This document shows, piece by piece, positions 1-7,735 of a stretch of DNA of 32,561 nucleotides; position 1 is the stretch's first letter, and each line of letters starts with the position of its first letter. Source of the DNA: Bacillus sp. 123MFChir2 (lineage in GTDB: Bacteria; Bacillota; Bacilli; Bacillales; Bacillaceae_G); assembly GCF_000383235.1 (NCBI RefSeq), contig NZ_KB910968.1, forward strand, positions 1 to 32,561. The letters are read 5' to 3'. The notes under the pieces were generated by a model, which saw nothing but the letters and a program-made list of their open reading frames with translations, did no database searches and was not told where the DNA came from. Both the position numbers and the translations under genes were made by a program.

Positions 1-152
1 CGAAAAATAGTGAACTGAAGCACAGACACGGGTATGATGTAGCATCTTCCTCGGGTCTCATTGGTATGCGAATGCAAGGTGCGATGGCTATATTTGCCGT
101 CAATTTAAAACGAATTATGACCTTAATGAAGGAAAAAAAGGAAGAAAAGTAA
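1..152 (+). CDS. IS1182-like transposase, C-terminal end (partial)
   Basis: This frame is open from the window start to a TAA at 150-152 and gives the last 49 residues of a protein. It contains KNSELKHRHGYD, then SSSGLIGMRMQGAMAIFAV and NLKRI, and ends in a Lys/Glu-rich tail. The pattern of a basic NxELKHxxG motif followed by a hydrophobic helix and a xVNxKRI motif is typical of the C-terminal end of DDE transposases of the IS1182/DUF772 type. The catalytic DDE residues lie outside the window, so activity cannot be judged. A terminator follows within 20 bases. The family call rests on general resemblance and is moderately sure. That it is a transposase is more certain. Confidence 0.6.
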   Translation, partial: KNSELKHRHGYDVASSSGLIGMRMQGAMAIFAVNLKRIMTLMKEKKEEK

Positions 153-170
153 AAAAAGAATAGAAAGAAA

Positions 171-206
171 GGCGACTTTTCGTTCCATTTTGAACGAAAA
201 GTCGCC
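171..206 (+). terminator. Transposase terminator
   Basis: A perfect 15-bp stem (ggcgacttttcgttc with its complement ending gtcgcc) closes a short loop. An A-rich stretch precedes it and TTTC follows, so it can act in both directions. Confidence 0.75.
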
Positions 207-302
207 TTTCTAATTTCACATCCGGTTTTTGAGCTGAAAAAACGTGAGTTTTTCAGTGGCCTCATTTATTTTGGTGTCTCTTTTCCTAACTTACACACTT
301 CT

Positions 303-530
303 AATATCTTAATTGTATTCAGCAAACAAGGGATAGAACGATTTTTTGAAGGCTTTCTAGGTAGATACATGGATGGACCACAGTGGGCTTCATTACCACA
401 GGAACGCGATATCGAAAAAGAAATCGGTTTACATATACCTAAAGAATTACAAGTAAAAGGATATACAGAAATTTTTACTCATCCTGATTACAATGACAAA
501 GAAATATGGTTTATAGGCGAACTAGATTAA
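303..530 (+). pseudogene. C-terminal gene fragment of unknown function
   Basis: A frame open from the IS end runs to a TAA at 528-530. The part that looks like protein begins near 327 (QGIERFFEGFLGRYMDG) and continues through QWASLPQERDIEKEIGLHIP to end IWFIGELD. The composition is that of a normal soluble Bacillus protein, with acidic and aromatic residues and no low-complexity sequence. No start codon with a convincing ribosome binding site lies in front of it; the only in-frame ATG is at 369. The most economical reading is the tail of a gene whose front was removed by the adjacent insertion sequence. I do not recognise the family. Confidence 0.4.
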
Positions 531-555
531 GCAAAAAAAGGTGTTAACAGCCTTC

Positions 556-760
556 TATATAAATCCATTTTAATCTTTCGACATATAAGTTGCTGTTATG
601 CAGACTGCAACACGAGCTGTACTCGCTTGCGCCCTTTGTTTTAAAACACCGCATGTGGCAGGAAAAGGCCCTGACCGCTTCTATGCACGGCCAGATGCTC
701 TCGTCCTCCCCTAAAAAGAAAGAGGTTTTTATGTCGGTTTTTTAATTTGGATATATATAT
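556..760 (+). repeat. Dispersed bcr-like repeat, copy 1 (reference orientation)
   Basis: This is a full-length copy of about 205 bp. It starts with tatataaatccattttaa and ends with ttaatttggatatatata, which are imperfect inverted repeats of each other. Inside are a small palindrome (cgagctgtactcg), the segment aggaaaaggccctgaccg, and gtttttatgtcgg near the end. No sensible ORF is present. It is about 90 percent identical by eye to the copy at 2308. It resembles the B. cereus-group bcr intergenic repeats, but I cannot assign a bcr number. Confidence 0.8.
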
Positions 761-771
761 AAACAGCCCCA

Positions 772-800
772 AAAGCATGATTTCTATGAAATCATGCTTT
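772..800 (-). terminator. murG terminator, overlapping its stop codon
   Basis: A 12-bp perfect stem (aaagcatgattt / aaatcatgcttt) around a 5-base loop. One arm includes the murG stop codon at 792-794. Confidence 0.65.
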
Positions 801-1850
801 CGTTACATAATCAATAATCGTTTGCAACGCTTCTTGTCCGTTATATTTCTGCATCGATCTTTTATACTGCAAACGATTTTTATACAGTTCTTCTACATAT
901 TCAATTAACAAAGTTTCTGTTATGTCTTCTTCGAATAACATACGTCCATATCCTTGTTTTTCAAAAGACTGTCCGTTTAAAATTTGATCCCCTCGGCTCG
1001 AAGATTTTGGAAGAGGAATTAATAACATGGGCTTTTGTAATGTTAAAAACTCAAAAATCGCATTGGATCCTGCACGAGAAATGACAATATCAGTTGCCGC
1101 TAATATATCAGGAAGTTCATCGTGAACATATTCAAACTGCTTGTATCCCGGTGTATTCTCAAGTTTTTCGTCAATATTGCCTTTCCCGCACAAATGAACA
1201 ATTTGATAGGTTTGCAGGAGGTTTGGCAATGCACCGCGTACTGCTTCATTAATGCGTCGTGCTCCTAAGCTGCCTCCCATAACCGTAATAACTGGTTTTA
1301 ATGCAGTGAATCGTAAAAATTGCAGTCCTTTGTTTCTACTTCCCTGCAATACCTCTTCTCGCACAGGTGAACCAGTAAATACTGTTTTTTCTTTCGGTAA
1401 ATGTTTTTTCGCTTCTTCAAACGTAACAAATATTTTTGAAGCAAAGCGAAGAGCAATTTTATTTGCAAGCCCAGGCGTCATATCAGACTCATGTAAAAAG
1501 ACAGGAACACGGTTTAGCCACGCACCAATTACAACCGGTACAGACACGAAGCCGCCTTTTGAAAAAATAACATCTGGTTTTAGCTTTCGAATAAGGAAAT
1601 ACGCATCCATAACCCCTTTCATAACAAGAAAAGGGTCTTTTATATTTTTTAAATCAAAATAACGGCGAAGCTTTCCACTCGCTATTCCATAATAAGGAAT
1701 CCCTTCTTTTTCAATAATTTCCTTTTCGATTCCATTATGTGAACCAATATAACACACCTTCCAACCGCTCTTTTGAAAATGTGGTATAAGCGCTAAGTTC
1801 GGCGTAACGTGACCAGCAGAACCCCCGCCTGTAAATATAATCGTCTTCAC
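792..1850 (-). CDS. murG: MurG-type UDP-GlcNAc transferase (lipid II synthesis), extra copy
   Basis: MurG transfers GlcNAc from UDP-GlcNAc to undecaprenyl-pyrophosphoryl-MurNAc-pentapeptide (lipid I) to give lipid II on the inner membrane face. The 352-residue length is normal for the family. The N-terminal glycine-rich loop is at residues 8-14 (GGGSAGH), the [11 protein letters not shown] segment at 120-130, the second glycine loop at 192-198 (GGSLGAR), and the UDP-sugar site at 258-267 ([10 protein letters not shown]). The usual DHQxxNA motif reads GDQILNG here. The start is a GTG preceded by AAAAGGAG at good spacing. It stands alone, not in a cell-division cluster, so it is probably a paralogue of the main murG. 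It lies between direct repeat copies 1 and 2. Confidence 0.88.
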   Translation of the reverse strand: MKTIIFTGGGSAGHVTPNLALIPHFQKSGWKVCYIGSHNGIEKEIIEKEGIPYYGIASGKLRRYFDLKNIKDPFLVMKGVMDAYFLIRKLKPDVIFSKGGFVSVPVVIGAWLNRVPVFLHESDMTPGLANKIALRFASKIFVTFEEAKKHLPKEKTVFTGSPVREEVLQGSRNKGLQFLRFTALKPVITVMGGSLGARRINEAVRGALPNLLQTYQIVHLCGKGNIDEKLENTPGYKQFEYVHDELPDILAATDIVISRAGSNAIFEFLTLQKPMLLIPLPKSSSRGDQILNGQSFEKQGYGRMLFEEDITETLLIEYVEELYKNRLQYKRSMQKYNGQEALQTIIDYVTKA

Positions 1851-1885
1851 AGTATGTCTCCTTTTAGTAAAAGTTTTACTCTTAA

Positions 1886-2530
1886 TTATAACACACTGAA
1901 ATAACGCGCTTCTGGATGAGCAAACACCATAGCCGATACATAAGCCGGGCTTCCTTCGTATACGTAACGACCTTCTACATATTTAGGAAGGCCAGCATTT
2001 GGATACGCAAATAAGTAACCATACTTAGGAATTCCTATCTTTTTAAAAGATTCAATTATATGAAGCAGTCCTAACTGGCAATTTAATCCGACCACATTTG
2101 CACCGTACTCTATAAGCTACTTCAATACATCATCTACACTATTTCCATTTTGAGTTGTATCAGCTTGAGCTAATAGCAAAGTAATTCTCCCTATTCCACA
2201 AGCAATTTCTAAAATATCACCTGAGAATTTAGAAGCTCTTTCAAGATAAAACGATACTTCTCTATAATCCTGTCTCTCGTCTAAACCATAAAATCTAGCT
2301 GCGTTTCTATATATCCATTTTGTTTTTCGACATATAAGCTGCTGTTATGCAGACTGCAACACGAGCTGTACTCGCTTACGCTCTTTATTTTCAAACATTG
2401 CATGTAGCAGGAAAAGCCCCTGACCGCTTCTATGCACAGCCAGATGCTCTCGCCCTCCCCTAAAAAGAACGAGGTTTTTATGTCGGTTTTTTAATTTGGA
2501 TATATAGGGATTCCCTTTTGATGCAGCCAT
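1886..2530 (-). pseudogene. Mosaic remnant: methyltransferase / homocysteine methyltransferase / MetH tail
   Basis: Read on the minus strand, one frame carries three unlike protein pieces. First comes MAASKGNPY (from an ATG at 2530), then, after repeat copy 2 (2308-2506), RNAARFYGLDERQDY and GDILEIACGIGRIT, which resembles the SAM-binding start of a class I methyltransferase. Next, from about 2170, come AQADTTQNGNSVDDVLK, a TAG stop at 2117-2119, and LIEYGANVVGLNCQLG with [18 protein letters not shown], a signature of homocysteine S-methyltransferase (YitJ type). Last come [16 protein letters not shown] and a stop, like the extreme C-terminus of cobalamin-dependent MetH. Each piece is short. 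The family matches are from memory of motifs, but the frame continuity was read directly. Confidence 0.6.
2308..2506 (+). repeat. Dispersed bcr-like repeat, copy 2
   Basis: A full-length copy, very close to copy 1 and in the same orientation. It splits the methyltransferase-like reading frame of the adjacent pseudogene. The flanks read gtttc-tatata and tatata-gggatt, so a TATA-type target duplication is possible. Removing the element plus one TATA would give NPYRNAARFYG in frame. Confidence 0.8.
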
Positions 2531-2543
2531 GTACTTTGCACCC

Positions 2544-3389
2544 CTACACATCAATTTTCATCGTATCGTAAGCAAACGTTATGTTCATACCTTCTGCTCG
2601 TAATTCAGCTTCTATTTCTTTCAATTCATCGTACCCAATGTTTTCTATTTCTTCAATGTGCGTAATAATGGTATGTTTTGCTTGTAATTGTTTCGCTACT
2701 TCTAGCGTATCTTCAAACGTTGCCTCGCGGATATGTTCAATAAAAGCACGGTTTCTTACTTTCTCTTTCGTCTTCCAATCAAACTCGGCAATTCCCATTG
2801 GTAAAATAGCTACATCTAAATTACCAATTAAATGAGCGGGTGGTTCCCATTTATATAATTCATCCATTGCAATAAGTACTCGCTTTTCTTTTTCTTCTAA
2901 TAAGAATGCATACATATATTGTTCATGTAAACGAAATGGCGTAACTTTTATTTTATTTTTCACAAAAGATTGCCCATCTCGTAATACGATTGCATCAATC
3001 CATCCTTGTTGCTGCATAAATTGCAGATGATCCCACAATCCTAAAAATGTTTTCATATCCTCTGCTACTTGCTCTGGTATGTATACTGCTGTACCCCAAG
3101 CTCTATTCGTCTCAAACGCCATCGTTTCCCAAATTCTCCGACCCATTGTGTGATCTGGATGCCAATGCGAATATATTCCGGCTTCTACTTTCAATATTTG
3201 AGATCGCTCTAATTGCAAGCGTATTTCCTCCGGCGTATCAATTAATAGGCTAAGATCATGAATAAAAACACTCGGTCCCATTCTACTATACGGCACCCCT
3301 TTTCCTCTCGCCTCTTTACTCACTTTGCTATAACTCCCTGGTCTTGGAGTTGGTGTGGCACCACCTGTTCCTAAAAATTCTATTCTCAT
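2544..3389 (-). CDS. Metallo-beta-lactamase-fold hydrolase (RNase Z/PhnP-like)
   Basis: A soluble cytoplasmic metal-dependent hydrolase of 281 residues with unknown substrate. It opens with MRIEFLGTGGATPTP, the beta-strand start shared by RNase Z- and PhnP-like members. The zinc-binding HxHxDH motif is at residues 75-80 (HWHPDH). Further likely ligands are the Asp of IAMDELY near 175 and the His of IITHIEE near 245. It has no signal peptide or membrane segment. Its ATG follows AAGGGATAGTC, a modest ribosome binding site. It is divergent from the ArsR-type regulator at 3745, with a 355-bp gap between them. The fold is certain and the reaction is not. Confidence 0.8.
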   Translation of the reverse strand: MRIEFLGTGGATPTPRPGSYSKVSKEARGKGVPYSRMGPSVFIHDLSLLIDTPEEIRLQLERSQILKVEAGIYSHWHPDHTMGRRIWETMAFETNRAWGTAVYIPEQVAEDMKTFLGLWDHLQFMQQQGWIDAIVLRDGQSFVKNKIKVTPFRLHEQYMYAFLLEEKEKRVLIAMDELYKWEPPAHLIGNLDVAILPMGIAEFDWKTKEKVRNRAFIEHIREATFEDTLEVAKQLQAKHTIITHIEEIENIGYDELKEIEAELRAEGMNITFAYDTMKIDV

Positions 3390-3517
3390 GACTATCCCTT
3401 CTTTCTATACCCCATTAATTTCCAGATCACTATATATAATTCCTCTTAAATTATCAAAAATTTTTTTTATTTCTATTGTTGAAAGAAAAATAAAATATGG
3501 TAAGATTGTAATATAAT

Positions 3518-3531
3518 TGAAAACGTTTTTA
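3518..3531 (+). promoter_or_regulatory. Possible CcpA (cre) site
   Basis: TGAAAACGTTTTTA matches the cre consensus TGWAANCGNTNWCA at 13 of 14 positions. It lies in the 355-bp gap (3390-3744) between the divergent hydrolase and regulator genes. That gap is otherwise AT-rich, and I see no gene or repeat in it. Chance matches are common in such sequence. Confidence 0.25.
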
Positions 3532-3699
3532 TTGAGAACTTAGAAATTCGTTATTAAAGTCGACAAGTACTGTTTTATCCTAATGGAAAAATATCTAGAT
3601 TTATCCAAATTAGTTACATCACAGTCTCTTTTCTTACAATTTCTTTACTTTAGAGCATTTTTTTTGCAACAACTGTTCTCTTTGGTTTAAAATTTTGTT

Positions 3700-3712
3700 A
3701 TGTATAGTACAT
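3700..3712 (+). promoter_or_regulatory. Candidate operator in front of the ArsR-type gene
   Basis: ATGTA-TAG-TACAT is a perfect inverted repeat 33 bases upstream of the regulator's start codon. Small ArsR-type repressors commonly bind dyads at their own promoter, but the usual operator is longer than this. Confidence 0.3.
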
Positions 3713-3744
3713 GGTATAACAGCACACATGGAGGTGGAGAAAAT

Positions 3745-4035
3745 ATGTTAGAAACATTTCAACAAGAATTAGAACTATATGAAAACAATGCAGAATTATT
3801 AAAAGTACTTGCTCATCCAGTGCGTTTATGTATCGTAAAAGGATTGATTGAGCGAGGACCAAGTAACGTTTCTACAATGTACACAGGCCTAAACATGCCA
3901 CAATCTACAATTTCTCAGCATTTAGCGAAGTTAAAAAGCGCTAAAATTGTTTCAAGCGAAAGAAAAGGATTGGAAATTTACTACAAAGTAGAAAACGAAA
4001 CAATTATTCAATTAGTTCGCGTTTTACTAGGTTAG
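3745..4035 (+). CDS. ArsR/SmtB-family winged-helix transcriptional regulator
   Basis: A 96-residue DNA-binding repressor. The start chosen is the ATG at 3745 because GGAGGTGGAG lies just in front of it; an upstream ATG in the same frame at 3700 has no such site. LKVLAHPVRLCIVKGL is the typical first helix pair. NMPQSTISQHLAKLKSAKIV is the recognition helix region, and GLEIYYKVENETIIQLV forms the wing. The metal-binding ELCVCDL motif of true arsenic or metal sensors is absent. The single cysteine (in RLCIV) could sense redox state, but this is inference. It is transcribed alone and ends in the shared terminator at 4161. Confidence 0.85.
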   Translation: MLETFQQELELYENNAELLKVLAHPVRLCIVKGLIERGPSNVSTMYTGLNMPQSTISQHLAKLKSAKIVSSERKGLEIYYKVENETIIQLVRVLLG

Positions 4036-4160
4036 GGTATTCAATTAAACAAAAGGCGTACTATGTATCTTTTATCTCATATCTTTAATATAAATATATA
4101 TCATGAGGTAAAATATATACATACTACATAATCCTAAACAAAATGTCGTATTTACCTACG

Positions 4161-4195
4161 AAACGAGGCGCAGAACTATACACTGCGCCTCGTTT
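4161..4195. terminator. Bidirectional terminator between convergent genes
   Basis: A 13-bp perfect stem (aaacgaggcgcag / ctgcgcctcgttt) with T-runs on both strands. It serves the ArsR-type gene on + and the methyltransferase gene on -. Confidence 0.8.
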
Positions 4196-5310
4196 TATGA
4201 ACAACTATACAAATAATGATTTAGATTGAATTCTGGTAACCCCTTTTTTTGAACGACAACATCAAAAGCATCACTCATTCCACCTTGTAAAATCATAGAA
4301 CGAATTGCACGGTTTTTCTTTTGACTATCAGAAAATGGATTACGATTTTCATGATTTACAAGTTGTTCTAAAATTCCTGCAGCAAGCAAAAATTCTCTTT
4401 GTTTCGTATGCCATACTGTTTGTATACCTCGTTCTTCGCAAGCAATCTTTAATGCATCCCAATGAATATGAGTTGTTATATCCATCTCTCCTGGAAGTTG
4501 AAGAGGATTACGAATCAGTTGATGCTCATAATAACTTCGCAAACTTCCTTCTCGATGAGCTGGGTGCATCCATTCTTCATTTGTGTAGCCGTAATCAACC
4601 GTTATTAGTATGCCTTCTTCTAGCCAACTTGCTAGCTGCTCTACATAAACATTCATTTGTAACGGCACTTCAAATCGTTGTCCTTTATACAGCTCGATTT
4701 TGTATCTTTTCAGATAATTTACAATGTACTCATTATCTAACGGACGCAATACTTCAACAAGTTCATCTCCACTGTTATACTTTACGCGTACCTCATATAG
4801 CATATCGTCTCGCTTCTCAATTACTTCTACAGGAAACGCATCAAACAACTCATTAGAAAAAACAATTCCTGTAAAAGCAGCGCCTAATTCATCATAGGAT
4901 GCATATTGCGAAACATTTGAAAAAGAAAGCAGTTGTTGCTTTTGCAACCTTCTATGAAATGGACTCACTTCTATAAGAGAATACTGCAGGTTTACAAACG
5001 TATCAGGCGATATCGTTTGCCACTCTTGTAATACATCATATGCAAATCTCCCCGTTCCACCACCAATTTCACATATATGCGGTGCAACAACTCCTGCTTT
5101 TACAAGCCGAATAAAAAAATGAGCAAATGTTTTTGCGTAAACAGAAGACACATTACTACTTGTAAAAAAGTCTCCCTGTCTGCCAATTTTTTCACGTTCT
5201 TTCATATAATAACCATTGTTTACATCATATAATGCAAGGCTCATATATGTACTATAAGAAATAGACCCGTCTTCTTCCTTTTCCATCGCTTGTTTTAGAA
5301 CGTACTCCAT
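4195..5310 (-). CDS. MidA/NDUFAF7-type SAM-dependent methyltransferase (DUF185)
   Basis: A class I methyltransferase of 371 residues. Relatives such as human NDUFAF7 methylate an arginine of respiratory complex I; the bacterial substrate is unknown. Counting from the GTG one codon upstream, the hallmarks are GDFFTSSNVS at 47-56, the SAM-binding EIGGGTGR at 82-89, NELFDAFP at 154-161, and later TVDYGYTNEEW with LRSYYEH, the usual DUF185 signature. The ATG at 5310 was chosen over that GTG (5313) because AAGGGG is seven bases away. It starts 11 bases after the stop of the glyoxalase-like hydrolase gene, so the two are probably cotranscribed. Confidence 0.82.
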   Translation of the reverse strand: MEYVLKQAMEKEEDGSISYSTYMSLALYDVNNGYYMKEREKIGRQGDFFTSSNVSSVYAKTFAHFFIRLVKAGVVAPHICEIGGGTGRFAYDVLQEWQTISPDTFVNLQYSLIEVSPFHRRLQKQQLLSFSNVSQYASYDELGAAFTGIVFSNELFDAFPVEVIEKRDDMLYEVRVKYNSGDELVEVLRPLDNEYIVNYLKRYKIELYKGQRFEVPLQMNVYVEQLASWLEEGILITVDYGYTNEEWMHPAHREGSLRSYYEHQLIRNPLQLPGEMDITTHIHWDALKIACEERGIQTVWHTKQREFLLAAGILEQLVNHENRNPFSDSQKKNRAIRSMILQGGMSDAFDVVVQKKGLPEFNLNHYLYSCS

Positions 5311-5321
5311 CACTGTTCCCC

Positions 5322-5951
5322 TTATTGTAGAAACGGATTATTTTCTTTTTCAAAGCCAATTGTTGTTTCTGGACCATGCCCACATAACACATTTGTATCA
5401 TCAGGTAGTACAAATAACTTTTCTTCAATACTTATGATTAATTCTTGGAAGCTACCTCCAGGTAAATCAGTGCGGCCAATGCTCATTTGAAATAAAACAT
5501 CACCTGAGAATACGGCACTTGCTTCTTTGCAATAGTATGAAATACTTCCTGGTGAATGCCCCGGCGTTTCAAACATATCAAACGCAAACGAACCAATTGT
5601 CAATGTTCCTTCTCCCTCAATGATGTGATCCGCAGGTTTTGCCGTAATACTACGGTTCATCATAAAAATTTGCGAACCGTTAACAGTAGCATCTCCTAAC
5701 CAATCCGCTTCTTCTTGATGAACATACACTGGAATTTGAAACGCAGTGCGCACTTCATCAACTGCACCAATATGATCGAAATGTGCATGTGTTAATAAAA
5801 TAGCTAATGGCTTTAATTGTTGTTGTTTTATGTAACTTACAAGTTTTTCTCTTTCACTGCCCGGGTCAAAAATAATACATTCTTTTTGATCATTGCTTAA
5901 AATATATGCATTTGTTTGCAATGGCCCTAATGGCATTTGAATCCAATTCAT
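5322..5951 (-). CDS. yqgX: Metallo-beta-lactamase-fold hydrolase, YqgX (glyoxalase II-like)
   Basis: A 209-residue cytoplasmic zinc hydrolase of the GloB/glyoxalase II branch. Its probable substrates are thioesters such as S-lactoyl conjugates, but this is not shown here. The metal motifs are complete: THAHFDH at 54-60, GHSPGS at 131-136, SGD at 149-151 and CGHGPETT at 190-197. The ATG at 5951 follows GGAGGAG and gives the family N-terminus MNWIQMPLGPLQTNAYI. The frame is open further upstream, but without family-like sequence. It is the first gene of a probable two-gene unit with the MidA-like methyltransferase. Confidence 0.85.
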   Translation of the reverse strand: MNWIQMPLGPLQTNAYILSNDQKECIIFDPGSEREKLVSYIKQQQLKPLAILLTHAHFDHIGAVDEVRTAFQIPVYVHQEEADWLGDATVNGSQIFMMNRSITAKPADHIIEGEGTLTIGSFAFDMFETPGHSPGSISYYCKEASAVFSGDVLFQMSIGRTDLPGGSFQELIISIEEKLFVLPDDTNVLCGHGPETTIGFEKENNPFLQ

Positions 5952-6055
5952 CCTCAATCTCCTCCAGTCATTACACTCACTTTTGTACTGCCGTAAAACC
6001 CCTACCTTAAAATATAAAGAAATATAAAGGGCAAGCATATACTCGATTCATAAGA

Positions 6056-6096
6056 GCTTTCTATCAGCCAGGAATGCGCCCTCCACTGATAGAAGC
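6056..6096. repeat. Inverted repeat upstream of yqgX
   Basis: TTCTATCAG (6059-6067) and CTGATAGAA (6086-6094) form a perfect 9-bp stem, extended by GC pairs at the base, around an 18-base GC-richer loop. It lies between the divergent yqgX and yqgW starts and has no T-run, so it is more likely a leader structure or protein site than a terminator. Confidence 0.5.
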
Positions 6097-6226
6097 TTCA
6101 CTTTATGATACAACATTTTCTGTCCATAAGAAACGAAACCTCGACAACCCTATTGAAAACATGTACAATTAAACTGAAAAAATATTGCAAAAACTCAAAC
6201 AAAATAAGAGAGTAGAGGGGATATGT

Positions 6227-6400
6227 ATGGGTCTTGTTATTATTTTTGCGTTAGTTACTCTGTTAGCTGTATACTCTTCTCTTAAAACGTTGCGAGACAA
6301 GAACCTTCTTGCTGGAGGTTTTTCCGTTGCAACTGTACTTGTTTTTGGATGGTTTACAGTCATGACCGTACTAAACAATGGCTATCCACCAACACATTAA
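6227..6400 (+). CDS. yqgW: Small membrane protein, DUF2759 (YqgW-like)
   Basis: A 57-residue protein of unknown function. MGLVIIFALVTLLAVYSSL is the first membrane helix and FSVATVLVFGWFTVMTVLN the second. They are joined by a short basic segment (KTLRDKNLL), and a tail NNGYPPTH follows. The order and the ending GYP..H agree with B. subtilis YqgW. The start at 6227 was chosen because GAGGGG lies upstream and it gives the family N-terminus; an in-frame ATG-less extension runs to 6185. It is transcribed away from yqgX and ends in a strong terminator. Confidence 0.82.
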   Translation: MGLVIIFALVTLLAVYSSLKTLRDKNLLAGGFSVATVLVFGWFTVMTVLNNGYPPTH

Positions 6401-6446
6401 ACAATTGTTTACAATCTCTACATACATCACGATTTCTAGCATATGA

Positions 6447-6473
6447 AAAAAGGAAGGGCGCCCCTTCCTTTTT
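6447..6473. terminator. Bidirectional terminator after yqgW
   Basis: A 12-bp stem (aaaaaggaaggg / cccttccttttt) with runs on both sides. It can serve yqgW on + and glcK on -. Confidence 0.8.
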
Positions 6474-6487
6474 CTTTTCTCGATCAC

Positions 6488-6537
6488 TTAAAAAAATGCT
6501 TTTCTATCGGTTTTTCATAGAGTGACTGAGTAATTAC
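6488..6537 (+). repeat. 50-bp duplicated segment, copy A
   Basis: It is nearly identical to 7660-7706, with about five substitutions and two single-base gaps. Shared runs include tgcttttctatcg and tttttcata. It lies just past the 3' end of glcK, while copy B lies just before its 5' end. Confidence 0.65.
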
Positions 6538-6544
6538 CTTCATT

Positions 6545-7522
6545 TTACTTTGCTTCACAAATATACTTTTTCACAAGCCACGCACCACCAATTACTCCCG
6601 CATCATTACCAAGTGTCGCAATTGCTAGTTTTGTACTTTTAACAGCCCGTGAAAATGCATATTGTTCAAAATAGTGTTGAATTGGTTGTAGCAATGCATC
6701 ACCAGCTTTTGATACACCACCGCCAATTACAATTTTCTCTGGATTTAATGTGCTAGCTAAATTTGCTACCGCTAGTCCTAAATACGAAGCTACCTTTTCA
6801 ACTACTTTTTCCGCTAATGCGTCACCTTTTGCAAGTGCCTCAAATACATCTTTAGATGTAATATGACCTTCTTGTTCTAACAGCGAACGTAGTATACTAG
6901 CTTCATCTGTTTCCTGGATTTTTTGCATTGCAACCCGTACAATACCAGTTGCAGAAGAAACGGTTTCTAAGCATCCTAATTTTCCGCAGTTACAAGCAAA
7001 ACCATTTTCCGTTACAACTGTAATATGACCAATTTCACCGCCTGCTCCGCTTACACCATGGACGACTTCACCATTTATGATAACACCCCCACCAACACCC
7101 GTTCCAAGCGTCATACAAACGATATCTTTCGAACCTTCTCCAGCACCTTTCCACATCTCTCCAAGTGCTGCAATATTTGCATCATTATCAACAACAACTG
7201 GCAAACCAGTTTCTACTTCTAATAAATCTTTAAGAGGATAGTTTTTCCATCCTAAGTTTACGGCTTCATAAATTAGTCCAGAAGCGACATGAACAGGACC
7301 CGGAGCCCCCATCCCAACTCCAGCTAACTTGCTTTTTAGCTCACCTAGTTCTTGTAACTTTTTATCAATTGCTTTCGCAATATCAAGTGTAATATGTTTT
7401 CCTTGTTCACTTGTATTCGTTGGGATTTCCCATTTATGAATAAACTCACCGTAGATATTAATGAATGCTAATTTAATTGTTGTTCCACCAAGATCAACAC
7501 CAACCAACCATTTCTCTTCCAT
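6545..7522 (-). CDS. glcK: Glucokinase, ROK family
   Basis: GlcK phosphorylates glucose with ATP to glucose-6-phosphate in the cytoplasm. The 325-residue length is close to that of B. subtilis GlcK. The phosphate loop DLGGTT is at 10-15, the sugar site and catalytic base at NDAN 113-116, GTGVGGG at 140-146, and the ROK zinc site at GEIGH (162-166) with CNCGKLGC (177-184). An ATG with AAGGGGAACG upstream sets the start. The usual partner yqgQ lies upstream on the same strand, but a repeat-derived stretch of about 190 bp now separates them. A predicted promoter with a CcpA-type site sits in front of yqgQ. Confidence 0.93.
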   Translation of the reverse strand: MEEKWLVGVDLGGTTIKLAFINIYGEFIHKWEIPTNTSEQGKHITLDIAKAIDKKLQELGELKSKLAGVGMGAPGPVHVASGLIYEAVNLGWKNYPLKDLLEVETGLPVVVDNDANIAALGEMWKGAGEGSKDIVCMTLGTGVGGGVIINGEVVHGVSGAGGEIGHITVVTENGFACNCGKLGCLETVSSATGIVRVAMQKIQETDEASILRSLLEQEGHITSKDVFEALAKGDALAEKVVEKVASYLGLAVANLASTLNPEKIVIGGGVSKAGDALLQPIQHYFEQYAFSRAVKSTKLAIATLGNDAGVIGGAWLVKKYICEAK

Positions 7523-7565
7523 ATCGTTCCCCTTCTTTCTTCTATTTCTCCAATAGAAATTTTAC

Positions 7566-7735
7566 TATATAAATTCATTTTAATTTTTCAACATATAAAT
7601 TATTGCTATGCAGAATACAACATGACCGCTTCTATGTATAGCTACTCCCTGTCGCCCATTTAAAAAATGCTTTTCTATCGTTTTTCATAAAGTAACTGCG
7701 TAGTTGCGAAGTTTTTATGTCGTTTTTTGAATTTC
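7566..7735 (+). repeat. Dispersed bcr-like repeat, copy 3 (chimeric)
   Basis: The left end (tatataaattcattttaa, then acatataaat) and right end (gtttttatgtcgttttttg) match the family. The centre is shortened and carries copy B of the 50-bp duplicated segment. The right end overlaps the last codons and stop of yqgQ. Confidence 0.65.
7660..7706 (+). repeat. 50-bp duplicated segment, copy B
   Basis: The partner of 6488-6537. Here it sits inside repeat copy 3, where the other copies have unrelated sequence between the gcc-rich segment and gtttttatgtcg. Confidence 0.6.

Larger units (their letters stand above)
1..264 (+). mobile_element. Right end of an IS1182-like insertion sequence
   Basis: This stretch holds the transposase 3' end, a strong hairpin terminator and a second hairpin (about 231-257) that ends in the motif ttcagtggcctc. 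I take that motif as the outer inverted repeat. The left part of the element lies outside the window, so the two ends cannot be compared and no target duplication can be read. The boundary near 264 is an estimate. Confidence 0.5.

Noticed and set aside
2345-2554. 69-residue minus-strand ORF
   Set aside because: It lies mostly inside repeat copy 2 and its reading is an accident of the repeat. Only its first nine or so codons may belong to the mosaic pseudogene.
4305-4856. 183-residue + strand ORF
   Set aside because: It is antisense to the well-supported MidA-like methyltransferase, has no ribosome site and has an unnatural His/Leu-rich composition.
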